Shown here piece by piece: positions 16,701 through 25,383 of a DNA stretch of 64,000 bases. The notes beneath the pieces are model-generated. The model ran no database searches. It saw nothing but the letters and a program-made list of their open reading frames with translations, and had not been told where the DNA came from. The stretch spans positions 1 through 64,000 of the forward strand of contig CAVOZJ010000017.1 of the NCBI GenBank assembly GCA_963700885.1, in the 5' to 3' direction. The DNA is from Anderseniella sp963700885 (GTDB lineage Bacteria; Pseudomonadota; Alphaproteobacteria; Rhizobiales; Aestuariivirgaceae). Each line of letters begins with the position of its first letter. Positions within the stretch are counted from its first letter, which is position 1. Both the position numbers and the translations under genes were made by a program.

Positions 16701-17279
16701 ACTAACGGCAAACCTGATCTGGCGCTGGCCGCCAAGTGGTTTGCAGCCGCTGCAGGACATGGTCTGCCGGACAGTCAGTTTAATTTCGCCGTCCTGAACG
16801 AACGTGGGCTCGGGGTGCAGAAAAACCCCGTCGAAGCTTACAAATGGTACTCCATTGCAGCGCGAAGTGGTGACCGGGATGCGGTCAAGAAAGCAGAAGA
16901 AATAAACGCAACCATGGACAGGACTGTGCTGGCTGACATCGACAGGCAGATTGCATCATGGGTTCCGGCTGCTCCCCAGCGTGAAGCCAACATGGTGTCT
17001 GTTACGGACCCCTCATGGGGCGTCAAGACCGACAACCACCAAGCTTCTGCAAACATGCCTTCCGGCGGGGCCGCCAGTCAACCGGTCACAGCCAGGGAAC
17101 GGGTCAAACTGGTTCAGCAACTGCTGGCCCAGAAAGGCTTTGACGCAGGTGCCACTGACGGCGAAATGGGGTCAGGTACGGCCAATGCCATCCGGCTCTA
17201 TCAACTGCGCAACGGCCTGCCCGTCAATGGAATAGTGTCGAAACAACTGCTGGACCATTTGCAGAAAGGCCTGATCTAG
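13767..17279 (+). CDS. PodJ-like polar organising protein (coiled coil, Sel1 repeats, peptidoglycan-binding)
   Basis: The 1170-residue protein opens with MKPGIPWSVNGIDGKAREIA, the N-terminal signature of rhizobial PodJ-like factors. Residues about 85-600 are long amphipathic coiled coil (repeated LEERV/LEQRI-type heptads). A low-complexity acidic/Ser/Ala region follows. One transmembrane helix lies near residues 754-773 (RLILAAVVLLAAVSAY), then a periplasmic part with about four Sel1/TPR repeats (residues 880-1035; AQWYSRAAEGG, MSWYAKAASQGN). A C-terminal peptidoglycan-binding domain spans about 1107-1168. The family directs pole-specific assembly in Caulobacter and polar growth in Agrobacterium. 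The upstream TTAA-N7-TTAAC site suggests cell-cycle control. CCTGATCTAGATCAGG spans the stop codon. Confidence 0.88.
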   Translation: MKPGIPWSVNGIDGKAREIARDAARSQGKTLGEWLNVKILESASEDADLKTSAPRKKAPASVKSRNSRSKSASASRGKAKQAPEKSATADESAIERKLDILVARLSDLQERDAIAERPQHALSAGALAQSEQASAAAMDKLLNRIEQGEHHTRDSVRTLTKRVDKIGDRVEEMALRPADTKAREVPGFSALEGAVRNIVEHIEKSEQQSREVIGQLQNRIVELDGKVEQPSPESRQPDVVADLETRMQELSDRVEQAVIGSDDLQLKTLFEARIRELAERIDAVHHAAEAIGQKAEATAGRAADEQASAIETRLADLVEQVEEKLAVAGASDTGLLTVQAKISDLHSRFDEIQKQAASDQEVQALRSALEMLSNRVDDTPGLEPIAKLEQRISDLSDQLQQIAQPADYQPQLGALEERVTALDNQITDSPSAGFPQITTQMQAIEQRLNATEQQLGSLATIENSIQQLFASLEESRAEVQTLASNAIHAGSSGTSEPSAELLALQQGLAAVRANAETADQRTQATLEAVHETLAQIITKLVEMDNQSETADCPGNGQDRDSSADTADIDALTASVAASAAAISAAAPATSQSYQGDEAPDYESETANTDHHGSPVGVTDAEPTGTASSSASPCTPADTQTGGKDWLSVVRTHMRDNHGISSNVPMSMSPQSMGASDNANTVDDHVDFIAAARRAASTGSHSPNDAAGGSAQAGFGGFDPHADEGDLEHNLFAAVSSRRERSGRSKSKSRTSSSRKRLILAAVVLLAAVSAYTTNSRFFNSIPAKLVSETAPPTAGETTMAEPARQRDVQTRQAMIELPASGGAAEQTKPAARKHRTESDSITTSSVGAVQTSDPLLSQAPDTLAGPMSSSGVAELPEAIGTADLRQAAMDGNASAQFIIASRFLEGMKVGRDNERAAQWYSRAAEGGLATAQYRIGTLYERGNGVEQDRLQAMSWYAKAASQGNVKAMHNLAVMSADTTNGKPDLALAAKWFAAAAGHGLPDSQFNFAVLNERGLGVQKNPVEAYKWYSIAARSGDRDAVKKAEEINATMDRTVLADIDRQIASWVPAAPQREANMVSVTDPSWGVKTDNHQASANMPSGGAASQPVTARERVKLVQQLLAQKGFDAGATDGEMGSGTANAIRLYQLRNGLPVNGIVSKQLLDHLQKGLI

Positions 17280-17311
17280 ATCAGGTTTCCAGCCATCAAA
17301 AACGTGTTGTG

Positions 17312-17344
17312 CTCAATGCATATGGTAACTCAATGCATATGGTA
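17312..17344 (+). repeat. Two 16-bp direct repeats over a TATAAT box
   Basis: CTCAATGCATATGGTA occurs at 17312-17327 and again at 17329-17344, a period of 17. The second copy runs into TATAAT (17343-17348). The repeat may be a paired activator site upstream of the DUF3429 gene, or a slippage duplication of the promoter. Confidence 0.6.
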
Positions 17345-17384
17345 TAATGCCCATGTTGATTTGCTGGATCGGCTGCACGAGAAC

Positions 17385-17852
17385 ATGAAACCGCCTGAGT
17401 CACTTGCAAGAATTCCAGGCTCGGCCCTATGGCTTGGCCTGGCCGGACTGTTGCCGTTCTGGTTGCCACTGCTGGTGCTGAACAATGATACCGAACTGCG
17501 GGTTCCTTCGCGCGCTTTGCTGGTTCAGATGGGTTACGGCGCCATCATATTGTCGTTTCTCGGCGGCATCCGCTGGGGTGCGGCGCTGAAACTGCCCCGT
17601 GGTCCGCTCCAGTCGACACTTTTTGTGTTGTCGGTGCTACCATCCCTGGCCGGTTTTGCAGCGTTGCTGCTGCCATCTACTGCCGGTCTGGTGCTGCTGA
17701 TTGGCGGGTTTCTGCTGCAGGGCGTCTGGGATGTTCAGTCCGTCCAGCACAAGGAACTGCCGGCCTGGTATGCAACCTTGCGGGCCATACTGACAACCGG
17801 CGCCGTGCTGGCCCTGACCGTAGCGATCGTGCTGCGGGTAGCCGGCGGGTAG
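17385..17852 (+). CDS. DUF3429 family membrane protein
   Basis: The 155-residue inner-membrane protein has about five hydrophobic helices (LWLGLAGLLPFWLPLLVL, GYGAIILSFLGGIRWGAAL, TLFVLSVLPSLAGFAALLL, GLVLLIGGFLLQGVWD, ILTTGAVLALTVAIVLRV). The motif FLGGIRWG is typical of DUF3429. Its function is unknown. I place the start at ATG 17385; the frame is open to 17304, but those codons are the repeat and promoter region. The ribosome-binding site is weak. It lies 70 bp before the convergent end of pdeM. Confidence 0.8.
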   Translation: MKPPESLARIPGSALWLGLAGLLPFWLPLLVLNNDTELRVPSRALLVQMGYGAIILSFLGGIRWGAALKLPRGPLQSTLFVLSVLPSLAGFAALLLPSTAGLVLLIGGFLLQGVWDVQSVQHKELPAWYATLRAILTTGAVLALTVAIVLRVAGG

Positions 17853-17926
17853 CACAACGCGCATCCGGCACCCTGGAATCGTGCAGTTTTATCGCTGTTG
17901 ATTGATTGAATCAAAAACTACACACC

Positions 17927-18592
17927 CTAAAGCACCGCACGGCCCGGAAGGGCATGCAAGGCGCTTTTGCCGACCATGATCACCCGGAAGGCATCCGCTG
18001 CAAGCAGCGGCCGAAACGCTTCGTGACGGACATCCAGGCCGCCTGTATAGGCACCGAACGCAGGCAGGATGATGCGCGCTGGTGTAACAACAAAGCACCT
18101 GGTCCGCAGCCGGCGTCCGCGCCGCCTGATGGCCGCAACCGGATGCAAATGTCCGGCGATCTCGTTCACCGCACCGGGGCTGGGTTCGTGGCGCAGGGTA
18201 ATTCCGCCCAAGGCAATTTCCACAGACCTGGATCCCGGCAGGAACGCAGGCAGGCAGGTATCGTGATTTCCCGACAACCAGGTGAATTCAGCTTCGCTCG
18301 CCAGTTTTTCCAGCAGTATGCGATCAGCAGCTGTCATGCGCCCTGGACCGGTTTCGTCGTGGAAGCTGTCGCCCAGCAGCAAGACTGTTGCAGGGGTCCA
18401 TTTTGCCATTGCTGCCTGGAGCGCAAGCAGACCGGCGCGCGTGTCAAAGGGCGGCAGCAATTGACCCAGATGAGCTCGCGACGACCCCTTTTCCAGGTGC
18501 AGGTCCGCCACCAGCAGCGCGTCGTATTCCGGGATGTAAAGTGCGCCCGACAGACAGGGGAGAAACTCGGTATCGCCAAGTCGCAAGGCCAT
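17927..18592 (-). CDS. pdeM: Ligase-associated DNA damage response endonuclease PdeM
   Basis: The 221-residue calcineurin-like phosphoesterase has the metal-binding motifs in order: VADLHLEKGSS (D-x-H), LLLGDSFHDE (GD..HD), WLSGNHD (GNHD) and AGHLHP (GH.H). In the ligase-associated cassette it is the nuclease partner of the helicase and acts in the cytoplasm. The start ATG at 18592 begins 4 bases after the lhr stop, so the two are one transcript. The longer frame to 18694 overlaps lhr and is not used. The name follows the cassette; biochemical activity is inferred from the family. Confidence 0.9.
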   Translation of the reverse strand: MALRLGDTEFLPCLSGALYIPEYDALLVADLHLEKGSSRAHLGQLLPPFDTRAGLLALQAAMAKWTPATVLLLGDSFHDETGPGRMTAADRILLEKLASEAEFTWLSGNHDTCLPAFLPGSRSVEIALGGITLRHEPSPGAVNEIAGHLHPVAAIRRRGRRLRTRCFVVTPARIILPAFGAYTGGLDVRHEAFRPLLAADAFRVIMVGKSALHALPGRAVL

Positions 18593-18596
18593 TGCT

Positions 18597-21125
18597 TCAG
18601 ACCAGCCGCATGGCTTCGTCGGCAAGGTCGTCAGCAGCTTCGGCAAGCAGTGCGTCATGTGCTTCGCCATAAACCGGTTCGCGTCCGATCTCAAGCATCA
18701 CCGGTACCGCCAGGGGCGATACCTGCTCAAGCGCCTTGTGAACAATGTTGCCCCTGATGCGCGCCAGCATCATTGCCAGACGCTTTGCATCAATCAGGCC
18801 GGAAGCCGCATCATCCCATGCTGCCTTCAGCAGCCAGTGATCGGGCTGATGGGTGCGCAGCACGTCATAGATCAGGTCAGACGACACCGTCATCTGGCGG
18901 CCTGACTTTTCCTGGCCCGGCCATCTGCGTTCAATTAGCCCGGCAATAATGGCACACGTGCGGAATGTGCGTTTCATCAGCATGGATTCTGCCAGCCAGG
19001 CATCCAGGTCATCACCAAGCATGTCCTCGTCGAACAGTAGCGCCAGCGGCAACCTGCCGGACGCGACGGTCAGGGAAACATCGCGAACACACCACACCGA
19101 CAGGGCATAGTCGTTGCATACAAACCCCAGGGGCTGCATGCCGGCACGCTCCAGCCGCCTGGTCAGCAACATGCCGAGCGTCTGGTGGGCGAGCCTGCCG
19201 TCGAACGGGTAACACATCAGGTAATGTTTGCCGGCCCTGGGGAAGGTCTCGACCAGCATCTGGTGAGCCTGCGGCAAAACCGATTTCCACTGCTGGACTT
19301 TCAACCAGTCACGCACCTGGTCCGGCAAACCTTTCCAGGCCGCGGGCTGCGCCAGCATGGCGCGCACCCTGCCTGCCAGATAGGTGGACAACGGAAACTT
19401 GCCGCCCTGATAGGATGGAATCATTGGCTCGGACGCATCGGCGCGGCTGACAAGTGCATTGAGTTCCTCTACTGCTTCCAGCCGCAATATCTGGCCGGCA
19501 AACAGGAAGGTATCACCGATGCGCAGTTGCTCGACGAACCATTCTTCCACCTCACCCAGAACCTTGCCGCCCCATCGATTAAGGGGTTTGCCCGCTGATG
19601 ACCGGCGTTTGCCGGCCAGCCTGACCTTCAACATCTCGGCCTCGACAATTGTACCGGCATTCATGCGCCAGACCTGTGCCATACGCGGATGGGCCAGGCG
19701 CATGCGCCCGTCCGGCATCTGTTTCAGCCGCGCAAAACGTTCGTAGGCTTTCAACGCATACCCGCCTGTCGACACGAAATCCACCGCCTGGTCAAAGTCG
19801 TGTCTTGCAAGGTTTCGATAGGGCCAGGCCGAGATGATTTCACCATACAACTCATCCGGACCAAACGGCCCTGCCACCGCCAAGCCCATAATGTGCTGGG
19901 CCAGCACATCACGTTTTAACTCGGCCGGGCCTTCGCCATCCTGCGCGCCTTCACTAGCGGCAAGCCGTGCTGCCTCGCATTCCAGTACCTCAAACCGGTT
20001 CGAAGGAACCAGCAATGCCCGCGAGGGCTCGTCAAAGCGATGATTGGCGCGGCCAATGCGCTGCAGGATACGGCTCGACCCCTTCGGCGCACCTACATTG
20101 ACGACAAGATCCACTTCGCCCCAGTCAATGCCGAGATCCAGAGTTGAAGTACAGACCACGGCGCGAAGTGTGCCCGCGGCCATGGCCGCTTCCACCTTGC
20201 GCCGTTGCGAGACATCCAGCGAGCCATGATGCAGCGCAATCGGCAATGCGTCTTCATTCAAGGTCCAAAGTTCATGAAATATACGCTCTGCCTGTGACCT
20301 GGTGTTGGTAAAAACCAGCGCCATCCCGGCAGATTTGACCGCCCGATATATATCGGGAAGGGCGTAGGCACTGCTGTGACCTGACCACGGCATCCGAACA
20401 TCGTCATCGAAATGCATGATGGAAATGTCGGGTTCTGCGCCGCCGGGAGCGCTGATGAATGCGGCCATATTTTCGGCGCCGGGCTGGTCCTGGGGCATCA
20501 GCCATGCCCGCAGGGTGTCGGGATTTGCAACCGTGGCGGACAGGCCGATGCACTTCAGCCGGGGTGAAAATCTGTGCAGCCGTGCCAGCGCCAAGGCCAG
20601 AAGGCATCCGCGTTTGGTAGGCGCCATGGAATGAAGTTCATCCAGAATGACAACACGCAGATTGGCGAAATAATGCTCAGCACCTTGCTGGGTGATCAGC
20701 AATGATACCTGTTCCGGCGTGGTGACAAGGATATCCGGAGGATTTGTTTTCTGACGTTGCCGCTTGTGAACGGGGGTATCGCCGGTGCGCGCCTCAACGC
20801 GGATGTTGAGACCCATTTCACTGATCGGCGCTTCCAGATTTCGCGTAATGTCGACAGCCAGCGCCTTGAGCGGCGACACATACAGTGTATGCAGCCCCTT
20901 GCCGGCTGCCCCTTGTGCCAGTTCGATCAGCGACGGCAGAAATCCCGCCAGCGTCTTGCCGCCGCCGGTTGGCGCAATCAGCAGTGCCGAGCTTCCCGCA
21001 GCTACGGTTTCGAGCATTTCCAACTGATGGGGCCGGGGTTGCCAGCCACGCGCGACAAACCACTTGCTGAACAATTCCGGCAATCCGGACTGAACCGCTG
21101 GTTTGTATGAAAGGCTTCTATCCAT
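18597..21125 (-). CDS. Ligase-associated DEXH-box helicase (Lhr family)
   Basis: The 842-residue superfamily 2 helicase has Walker A at 51-58 (APTGGGKT) and the DELH box at 162-165. Motif III is GLSATVANPD and motif VI is QRIGRANHRFDEPSRA. Behind these lie the winged-helix and C-terminal domains of the shorter Lhr branch. It translocates on single-stranded DNA. The shorter Lhr members occur beside the exonuclease, the ATP-dependent ligase and PdeM, forming a DNA repair set. All four are here, but a MATE gene lies between the two halves. The start ATG at 21125 gives MDRSLSYKPAVQSGLPELFS. No alphaproteobacterial LexA box (GTTC-N7-GTTC) was seen upstream. Confidence 0.93.
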   Translation of the reverse strand: MDRSLSYKPAVQSGLPELFSKWFVARGWQPRPHQLEMLETVAAGSSALLIAPTGGGKTLAGFLPSLIELAQGAAGKGLHTLYVSPLKALAVDITRNLEAPISEMGLNIRVEARTGDTPVHKRQRQKTNPPDILVTTPEQVSLLITQQGAEHYFANLRVVILDELHSMAPTKRGCLLALALARLHRFSPRLKCIGLSATVANPDTLRAWLMPQDQPGAENMAAFISAPGGAEPDISIMHFDDDVRMPWSGHSSAYALPDIYRAVKSAGMALVFTNTRSQAERIFHELWTLNEDALPIALHHGSLDVSQRRKVEAAMAAGTLRAVVCTSTLDLGIDWGEVDLVVNVGAPKGSSRILQRIGRANHRFDEPSRALLVPSNRFEVLECEAARLAASEGAQDGEGPAELKRDVLAQHIMGLAVAGPFGPDELYGEIISAWPYRNLARHDFDQAVDFVSTGGYALKAYERFARLKQMPDGRMRLAHPRMAQVWRMNAGTIVEAEMLKVRLAGKRRSSAGKPLNRWGGKVLGEVEEWFVEQLRIGDTFLFAGQILRLEAVEELNALVSRADASEPMIPSYQGGKFPLSTYLAGRVRAMLAQPAAWKGLPDQVRDWLKVQQWKSVLPQAHQMLVETFPRAGKHYLMCYPFDGRLAHQTLGMLLTRRLERAGMQPLGFVCNDYALSVWCVRDVSLTVASGRLPLALLFDEDMLGDDLDAWLAESMLMKRTFRTCAIIAGLIERRWPGQEKSGRQMTVSSDLIYDVLRTHQPDHWLLKAAWDDAASGLIDAKRLAMMLARIRGNIVHKALEQVSPLAVPVMLEIGREPVYGEAHDALLAEAADDLADEAMRLV

Positions 21126-21196
21126 GTGTCAGTAGTATACGAGGTTTGAATGCAATGCAGTTGACAATAGCGCGGGCGCAAATGCCAATGCGCTGC

Positions 21197-22507
21197 ATGA
21201 CCCCGATCACTCATAAATCAGTTGTCGCAATGGCGCTTCCGATCATGTTGTCCAACGTGTCGCAACCGCTGTTGGGGGTGGTGGATACTGCGGTTATCGG
21301 GCAGTTGCCGGAACCGCATTACATTGGTGCAATTGCCATCGGCGCGCTGATTTTCTCGCTGGTTTACTGGGGGTTTGGATTCCTTCGCATGGGAACCTCA
21401 GGCATTGCCGCCCAGGCCTTCGGGGCTGGCGACGGCAAGGAACTTGCTGCCGTGCTCTATCGCGCCCTGCTGCTGGCAGCAGGCATCGGTGTCATCCTGC
21501 TGATTCTCGCGCCGCTGATTTCAAGGTTGTCATTCTGGCTGATCGACGCATCTCCCAACATCGAACGAGAGGCCAGAATCTATTTCGACATCCGCATCTG
21601 GTCAGCACCGTTTTCGCTGGCAAACTACGCTATCCTCGGCTGGCTGATCGGCATCGGACAAATGCGCTGGGCATTCGTGGTGCAGATCTATCTCAATGTT
21701 GCGAACATGCTGCTCGATGCGCTGTTTGTCATGCACTTTGGCATGGCCACTGCAGGCATCGGCTACGGCACGCTGATAGCTGAGGTCTCGTCCGCCTTTG
21801 TCGGACTGGCGGTTGTGTGGATGTTTCTGCGGCGCGAGGGTGAGCGACCGTCGCGGCAGCGCATCCTGGATCGTGACAGGATCAAACGCATGGTTCTGGT
21901 GAACGGCGACATAATGGTGCGTACGCTATGCCTTACATTCGGGTTTTCCTGGTTTGCGTCACAAGGAGCGAAAATCAGCGACGTGGCCGTGTCGGCCAAC
22001 GCCATCCTGATGCAGTTGTTCTTTATGGGCAGCTACATGATTGACGGATTTGCCACGGTGAGCGAAGCCCTGGTCGGTCAGTCTGTCGGCGCCAAATCCC
22101 GGCAACGCTACGACACGGCGGTCCGCATTTCGTCGCAGTGGGCGTTGGTCACGGGCATCGCGCTGTCTGTTGCCCTTCTGCTCGCAGGACCCTGGTCGAT
22201 AGATGTCATGTCGGTAAACCCGGACATCCGGTCCTATGCGCGCGTTTACCTGTGGTGGGCCGCGCTGACGCCCATACTGGGCGCTGCCTGTTTCCAGCTG
22301 GACGGCATCTTCATCGGTGCAACACGCACGCGCGACATGCGCAACATGATGATTCTCTCGCTGGCGGTATATCTGGCAGCAGGATATGCACTGGCGCCAG
22401 CGTTCGGAAATCACGGGCTATGGTTCGCCCTGTGCCTGTTCTTCATGGTGCGCGGATTTACGCTTTACGCCCGGATGCCCGCGCTGGCCCGTGATGCATT
22501 TGCCTGA
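21197..22507 (+). CDS. MATE family efflux transporter
   Basis: The polytopic inner-membrane exporter has about 12 helices in two homologous halves, starting MTPITHKSVVAMALPIMLSN. The characteristic first-helix motif PLLGVVDTAVIG is present. MATE proteins exchange Na+ or H+ for cationic drugs or metabolites. The start is uncertain: ATG at 21152, 21182 and 21197 are in frame and none has a strong ribosome-binding site; 21197 matches the family best. The frame is open to 21107, which would overlap the divergent lhr start. DinF-type MATE genes are known near SOS genes, so its place in the repair cluster may be meaningful. Confidence 0.88.
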   Translation: MTPITHKSVVAMALPIMLSNVSQPLLGVVDTAVIGQLPEPHYIGAIAIGALIFSLVYWGFGFLRMGTSGIAAQAFGAGDGKELAAVLYRALLLAAGIGVILLILAPLISRLSFWLIDASPNIEREARIYFDIRIWSAPFSLANYAILGWLIGIGQMRWAFVVQIYLNVANMLLDALFVMHFGMATAGIGYGTLIAEVSSAFVGLAVVWMFLRREGERPSRQRILDRDRIKRMVLVNGDIMVRTLCLTFGFSWFASQGAKISDVAVSANAILMQLFFMGSYMIDGFATVSEALVGQSVGAKSRQRYDTAVRISSQWALVTGIALSVALLLAGPWSIDVMSVNPDIRSYARVYLWWAALTPILGAACFQLDGIFIGATRTRDMRNMMILSLAVYLAAGYALAPAFGNHGLWFALCLFFMVRGFTLYARMPALARDAFA

Positions 22508-22538
22508 ACTGATGGCCTCGTAGTAGCGTTCCAGTACG

Positions 22539-23549
22539 ATGATCGATGATCCTGCAACATGGCTGTATCCGACCGCAAGGGGACTTTACTGTGCGCCGGG
22601 CGATTTCCATATCGATCCAGCCCGTGCGGTGGACCGCGCGGTCATCACTCATGGTCACGCGGACCACGCCAGACCCGGCAACGACTGTGTCATGGCGACC
22701 CGGCAGACACTTGACATCATGCGGGTGCGCTACGGTGAGCGGGCCGGCAACCGCCTGCAGGCGCTCGGCTACGGTGAGAGCGTATCTATCAATGGCGTTG
22801 AAGTGGGTCTGGTCCCGTCCGGGCACATACTGGGAGCGGCCCAGGTCATGGTTGACTGGAAGGGTTATCGCGCCGTGGTGTCCGGTGATTACAAGCGAGC
22901 CGCCGATCCGACCTGTGCCGGGTTCGAAGTCGTCAGGTGTGATCTGTATATTACCGAAGCCACTTTCGGCCTGCCGGTATTTGTTCATGAAAACGCCGCC
23001 ACTGAAGCCGGCCGTCTGGCAGCCTCGCTCGCGACGTCAACGCACCGCACGCACTTGCTCGGCGTCTATGGCCTGGGCAAGTGCCAGCGCATGATTTCGC
23101 TCCTGCGTTCGGCAGGTTATGCAAAACCGATCTATCTGCATGGAGCCCTGCAGGGATTATGTGACTACTATACCTCGCAAGGCGTTGAACTTGGCGAGCT
23201 CCGCCCGTTTGCCGGTACGCAGCCTGACGACCTCAGAGGCCGGCTGGTGCTGTGCCCGCCCAACGCCCTTGCAGACCGCTGGTCGCGGCGAATGAGCGAT
23301 CCGCTGACTGCATTTGCATCCGGGTGGATGCGGGTCCGGGCACGCGCCCGCCAACGCGGCGCAGAGTTTCCCATCATTGTATCCGATCATGCCGACTGGC
23401 CGGAATTGTTGCAGACCATATCGGATGTTGAAGCCGGTGAAATCTGGGTCACTCATGGCAGGGAGGATGCCCTGCTGCACCAGATATCGAAGATGGGCCT
23501 GAAAGGCAGAGCACTGTCGCTGGTCGGTTTTGAGGACGAGGGAGAGTGA
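22539..23549 (+). CDS. Ligase-associated DNA damage response exonuclease (MBL/beta-CASP)
   Basis: The 336-residue metallo-beta-lactamase-fold nuclease is related to SNM1/Artemis. The metal motif HGHADH is at residues 38-43. SGHILGAAQVM and SGDYKRAADPTC supply further ligands, and THGREDAL lies at the C-terminus. It is thought to trim DNA ends for the ligase encoded next. The start ATG at 22539 follows the MATE stop by 31 bp. The stop is 3 bp before the ligase start, so the two are translated together. Confidence 0.92.
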   Translation: MIDDPATWLYPTARGLYCAPGDFHIDPARAVDRAVITHGHADHARPGNDCVMATRQTLDIMRVRYGERAGNRLQALGYGESVSINGVEVGLVPSGHILGAAQVMVDWKGYRAVVSGDYKRAADPTCAGFEVVRCDLYITEATFGLPVFVHENAATEAGRLAASLATSTHRTHLLGVYGLGKCQRMISLLRSAGYAKPIYLHGALQGLCDYYTSQGVELGELRPFAGTQPDDLRGRLVLCPPNALADRWSRRMSDPLTAFASGWMRVRARARQRGAEFPIIVSDHADWPELLQTISDVEAGEIWVTHGREDALLHQISKMGLKGRALSLVGFEDEGE

Positions 23550-23552
23550 TCC

Positions 23553-25136
23553 ATGCACGCCTTCGCAGAGCTCATGAACCGGCTCGCATTTACCGGTTCA
23601 CGCAATGCCAAACTTGACCTCATGCAGACGTATTTCCGGGCAACACCGGACCCGGACCGCGGCATTGCGCTGGCCGTCCTGACGGACGGTCTGAACCTGC
23701 GCCTGCCATTCCGGCGACTGATGACTGATTTACTGGAACCGCATGTCGACCCGCTGCTTTACAGACTGTCACGGGATTTCGTGGGAGATACGGCGGAGAC
23801 GGTGTCGCTGTTGTGGCCGGCAGGCGATGAACAGGCCCGCGTCCCAACACTGCCTGAAATTTATGAGACCCTGCAATCCCTCCGGCGGGCGGATGCCGGA
23901 CCGGTACTGTCAGGCTGGCTGGACCGGCTCGACACCAACGGCCGATGGGCACTGCTCAAACTGGTAACAGGCGGGCTCCGCATTGGAGTGTCGGCCCGCC
24001 TGGCCAAAACAGCACTGGCGCAGGCCTTTGATCGTGATGTGGCAGAAGTTGAGGAGGTGTGGCACAGTGTCAGGATTCCGTATGACAACCTGTTTGCCTG
24101 GCTGGAAGGCAGGGCAGACAGACCGGATCCGGGAGATACACCGGTTTTCAGACCTGTTATGCTGGCGCACCCGCTACAGGACACAGATCTTGCAAAACTT
24201 GAGCCCGGCGACTGGATTGCCGAGTGGAAGTGGGACGGAATCAGGGTTCAGTTGGCCGGCAACGGCAGCGAGTTAAGGCTATACTCTCGAACCGGTGACG
24301 ACATATCCCAATCATTTCCAGACATTGACAAACCGTTTTCAGGCTTTAACGGCGTAGCAGACGGCGAACTTCTGGTGATACGCGATGGCGAAATCGCGCC
24401 ATTCAATGATCTGCAGCAACGCCTTAACCGCAAGAGCGTCAGTGCATCCATGGTGAAAAACTTCCCGGCTCACATCCGGTTCTATGATCTGTTGTTTGAC
24501 CGGTCTGAAGACATTCGCGCCCTGAATTTTACAATGCGGCGAAAGCGCCTTGAAAGCCTGCTCGACGCGGGCGCATTTCCGCATGCATCGTTGAGTGAGA
24601 TCATCGAGTTTGAGAACCTTGATGAACTGACAGTTTTGCGAGATGGCGCACGCAAAGCGAATATTGAAGGCCTGATGCTGAAACACGTCGCATCGCCCTA
24701 TCTGGCAGGCAGGCCCCGTGGGCACTGGTTCAAATGGAAGCGTGATCCGCTCAGTGCCGATTGCGTCATGATGTATGCCCAGCGCGGTTCCGGAAAGCGA
24801 TCATCGTTTTATTCAGACTATACTTTCGGGACCTGGCGCACAGGTGAGGACGGCCGGGACGAACTGGTGCCGGTGGGAAAAGCATACTCCGGTTTCACAG
24901 ATGATGAGTTGAAGAAGCTGGACCGGTTTGTTCGCGACAACACCGTTGAGCGTTTCGGACCGGTACGTGCGGTTAAACCGGAACTGGTGCTGGAAGTCGC
25001 ATTCGACGCCGTGCAGCCATCAACCCGGCACAAGTCCGGCGTCGCGATGCGGTTTCCCCGCATTCATCGCATCCGCTGGGACAAACCTGCACACGAGGCT
25101 GATCATCTCGAGACCTTGCTGTCACACATAATCTGA
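23553..25136 (+). CDS. ATP-dependent DNA ligase (ligase-associated repair cassette)
   Basis: The 527-residue ligase has an N-terminal DNA-binding domain (residues about 1-200), an adenylation domain with active-site motif EWKWDGIR (Lys226) and an OB fold (motif V VEGLMLK.. HWFKWKRD). It seals nicks using ATP, in addition to the replicative NAD+ ligase found elsewhere in the genome. This long form with an N-terminal domain is the ligase linked to cisplatin resistance and DNA damage tolerance. No Ku gene is adjacent, so it belongs to the Lhr-exonuclease-PdeM set rather than NHEJ. The start ATG at 23553 follows GGGAGAG. Confidence 0.93.
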   Translation: MHAFAELMNRLAFTGSRNAKLDLMQTYFRATPDPDRGIALAVLTDGLNLRLPFRRLMTDLLEPHVDPLLYRLSRDFVGDTAETVSLLWPAGDEQARVPTLPEIYETLQSLRRADAGPVLSGWLDRLDTNGRWALLKLVTGGLRIGVSARLAKTALAQAFDRDVAEVEEVWHSVRIPYDNLFAWLEGRADRPDPGDTPVFRPVMLAHPLQDTDLAKLEPGDWIAEWKWDGIRVQLAGNGSELRLYSRTGDDISQSFPDIDKPFSGFNGVADGELLVIRDGEIAPFNDLQQRLNRKSVSASMVKNFPAHIRFYDLLFDRSEDIRALNFTMRRKRLESLLDAGAFPHASLSEIIEFENLDELTVLRDGARKANIEGLMLKHVASPYLAGRPRGHWFKWKRDPLSADCVMMYAQRGSGKRSSFYSDYTFGTWRTGEDGRDELVPVGKAYSGFTDDELKKLDRFVRDNTVERFGPVRAVKPELVLEVAFDAVQPSTRHKSGVAMRFPRIHRIRWDKPAHEADHLETLLSHII

Positions 25137-25383
25137 CATTTCTCGAAGCTGCCGACACTGTTCAGTCAGGCCCAACAGCCGGCCCAACTGACAACCTGGC
25201 ATCGCCGGGTGTCCGGGCGATGATATGGGTTGCTGACATTCATTTTCAAGATTCTTCCGGACGGACTCCAGATAAGACTGGTCATGTTGACATTTTTTTG
25301 CCAACCTTGGGTGGGTTGGAGACGCATGCAGACACATCAGCGAAAAGATGTGCGACGGACTTGCGGTAGGGAGTAGATAGGAC

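Noticed and set aside
17270..17285. CCTGATCTAGATCAGG at the podJ stop as a terminator
   Set aside because: The stem is only six base pairs and is followed by TTTCC rather than a real T-tract.
20342..20357. Perfect palindrome CCCGATATATATCGGG
   Set aside because: It lies within the lhr coding sequence, far from any start, and encodes ordinary residues of the helicase.
21126..21196. LexA box controlling lhr and the MATE gene
   Set aside because: I looked for GTTC-N7-GTTC and its complement in the divergent gap and found none.
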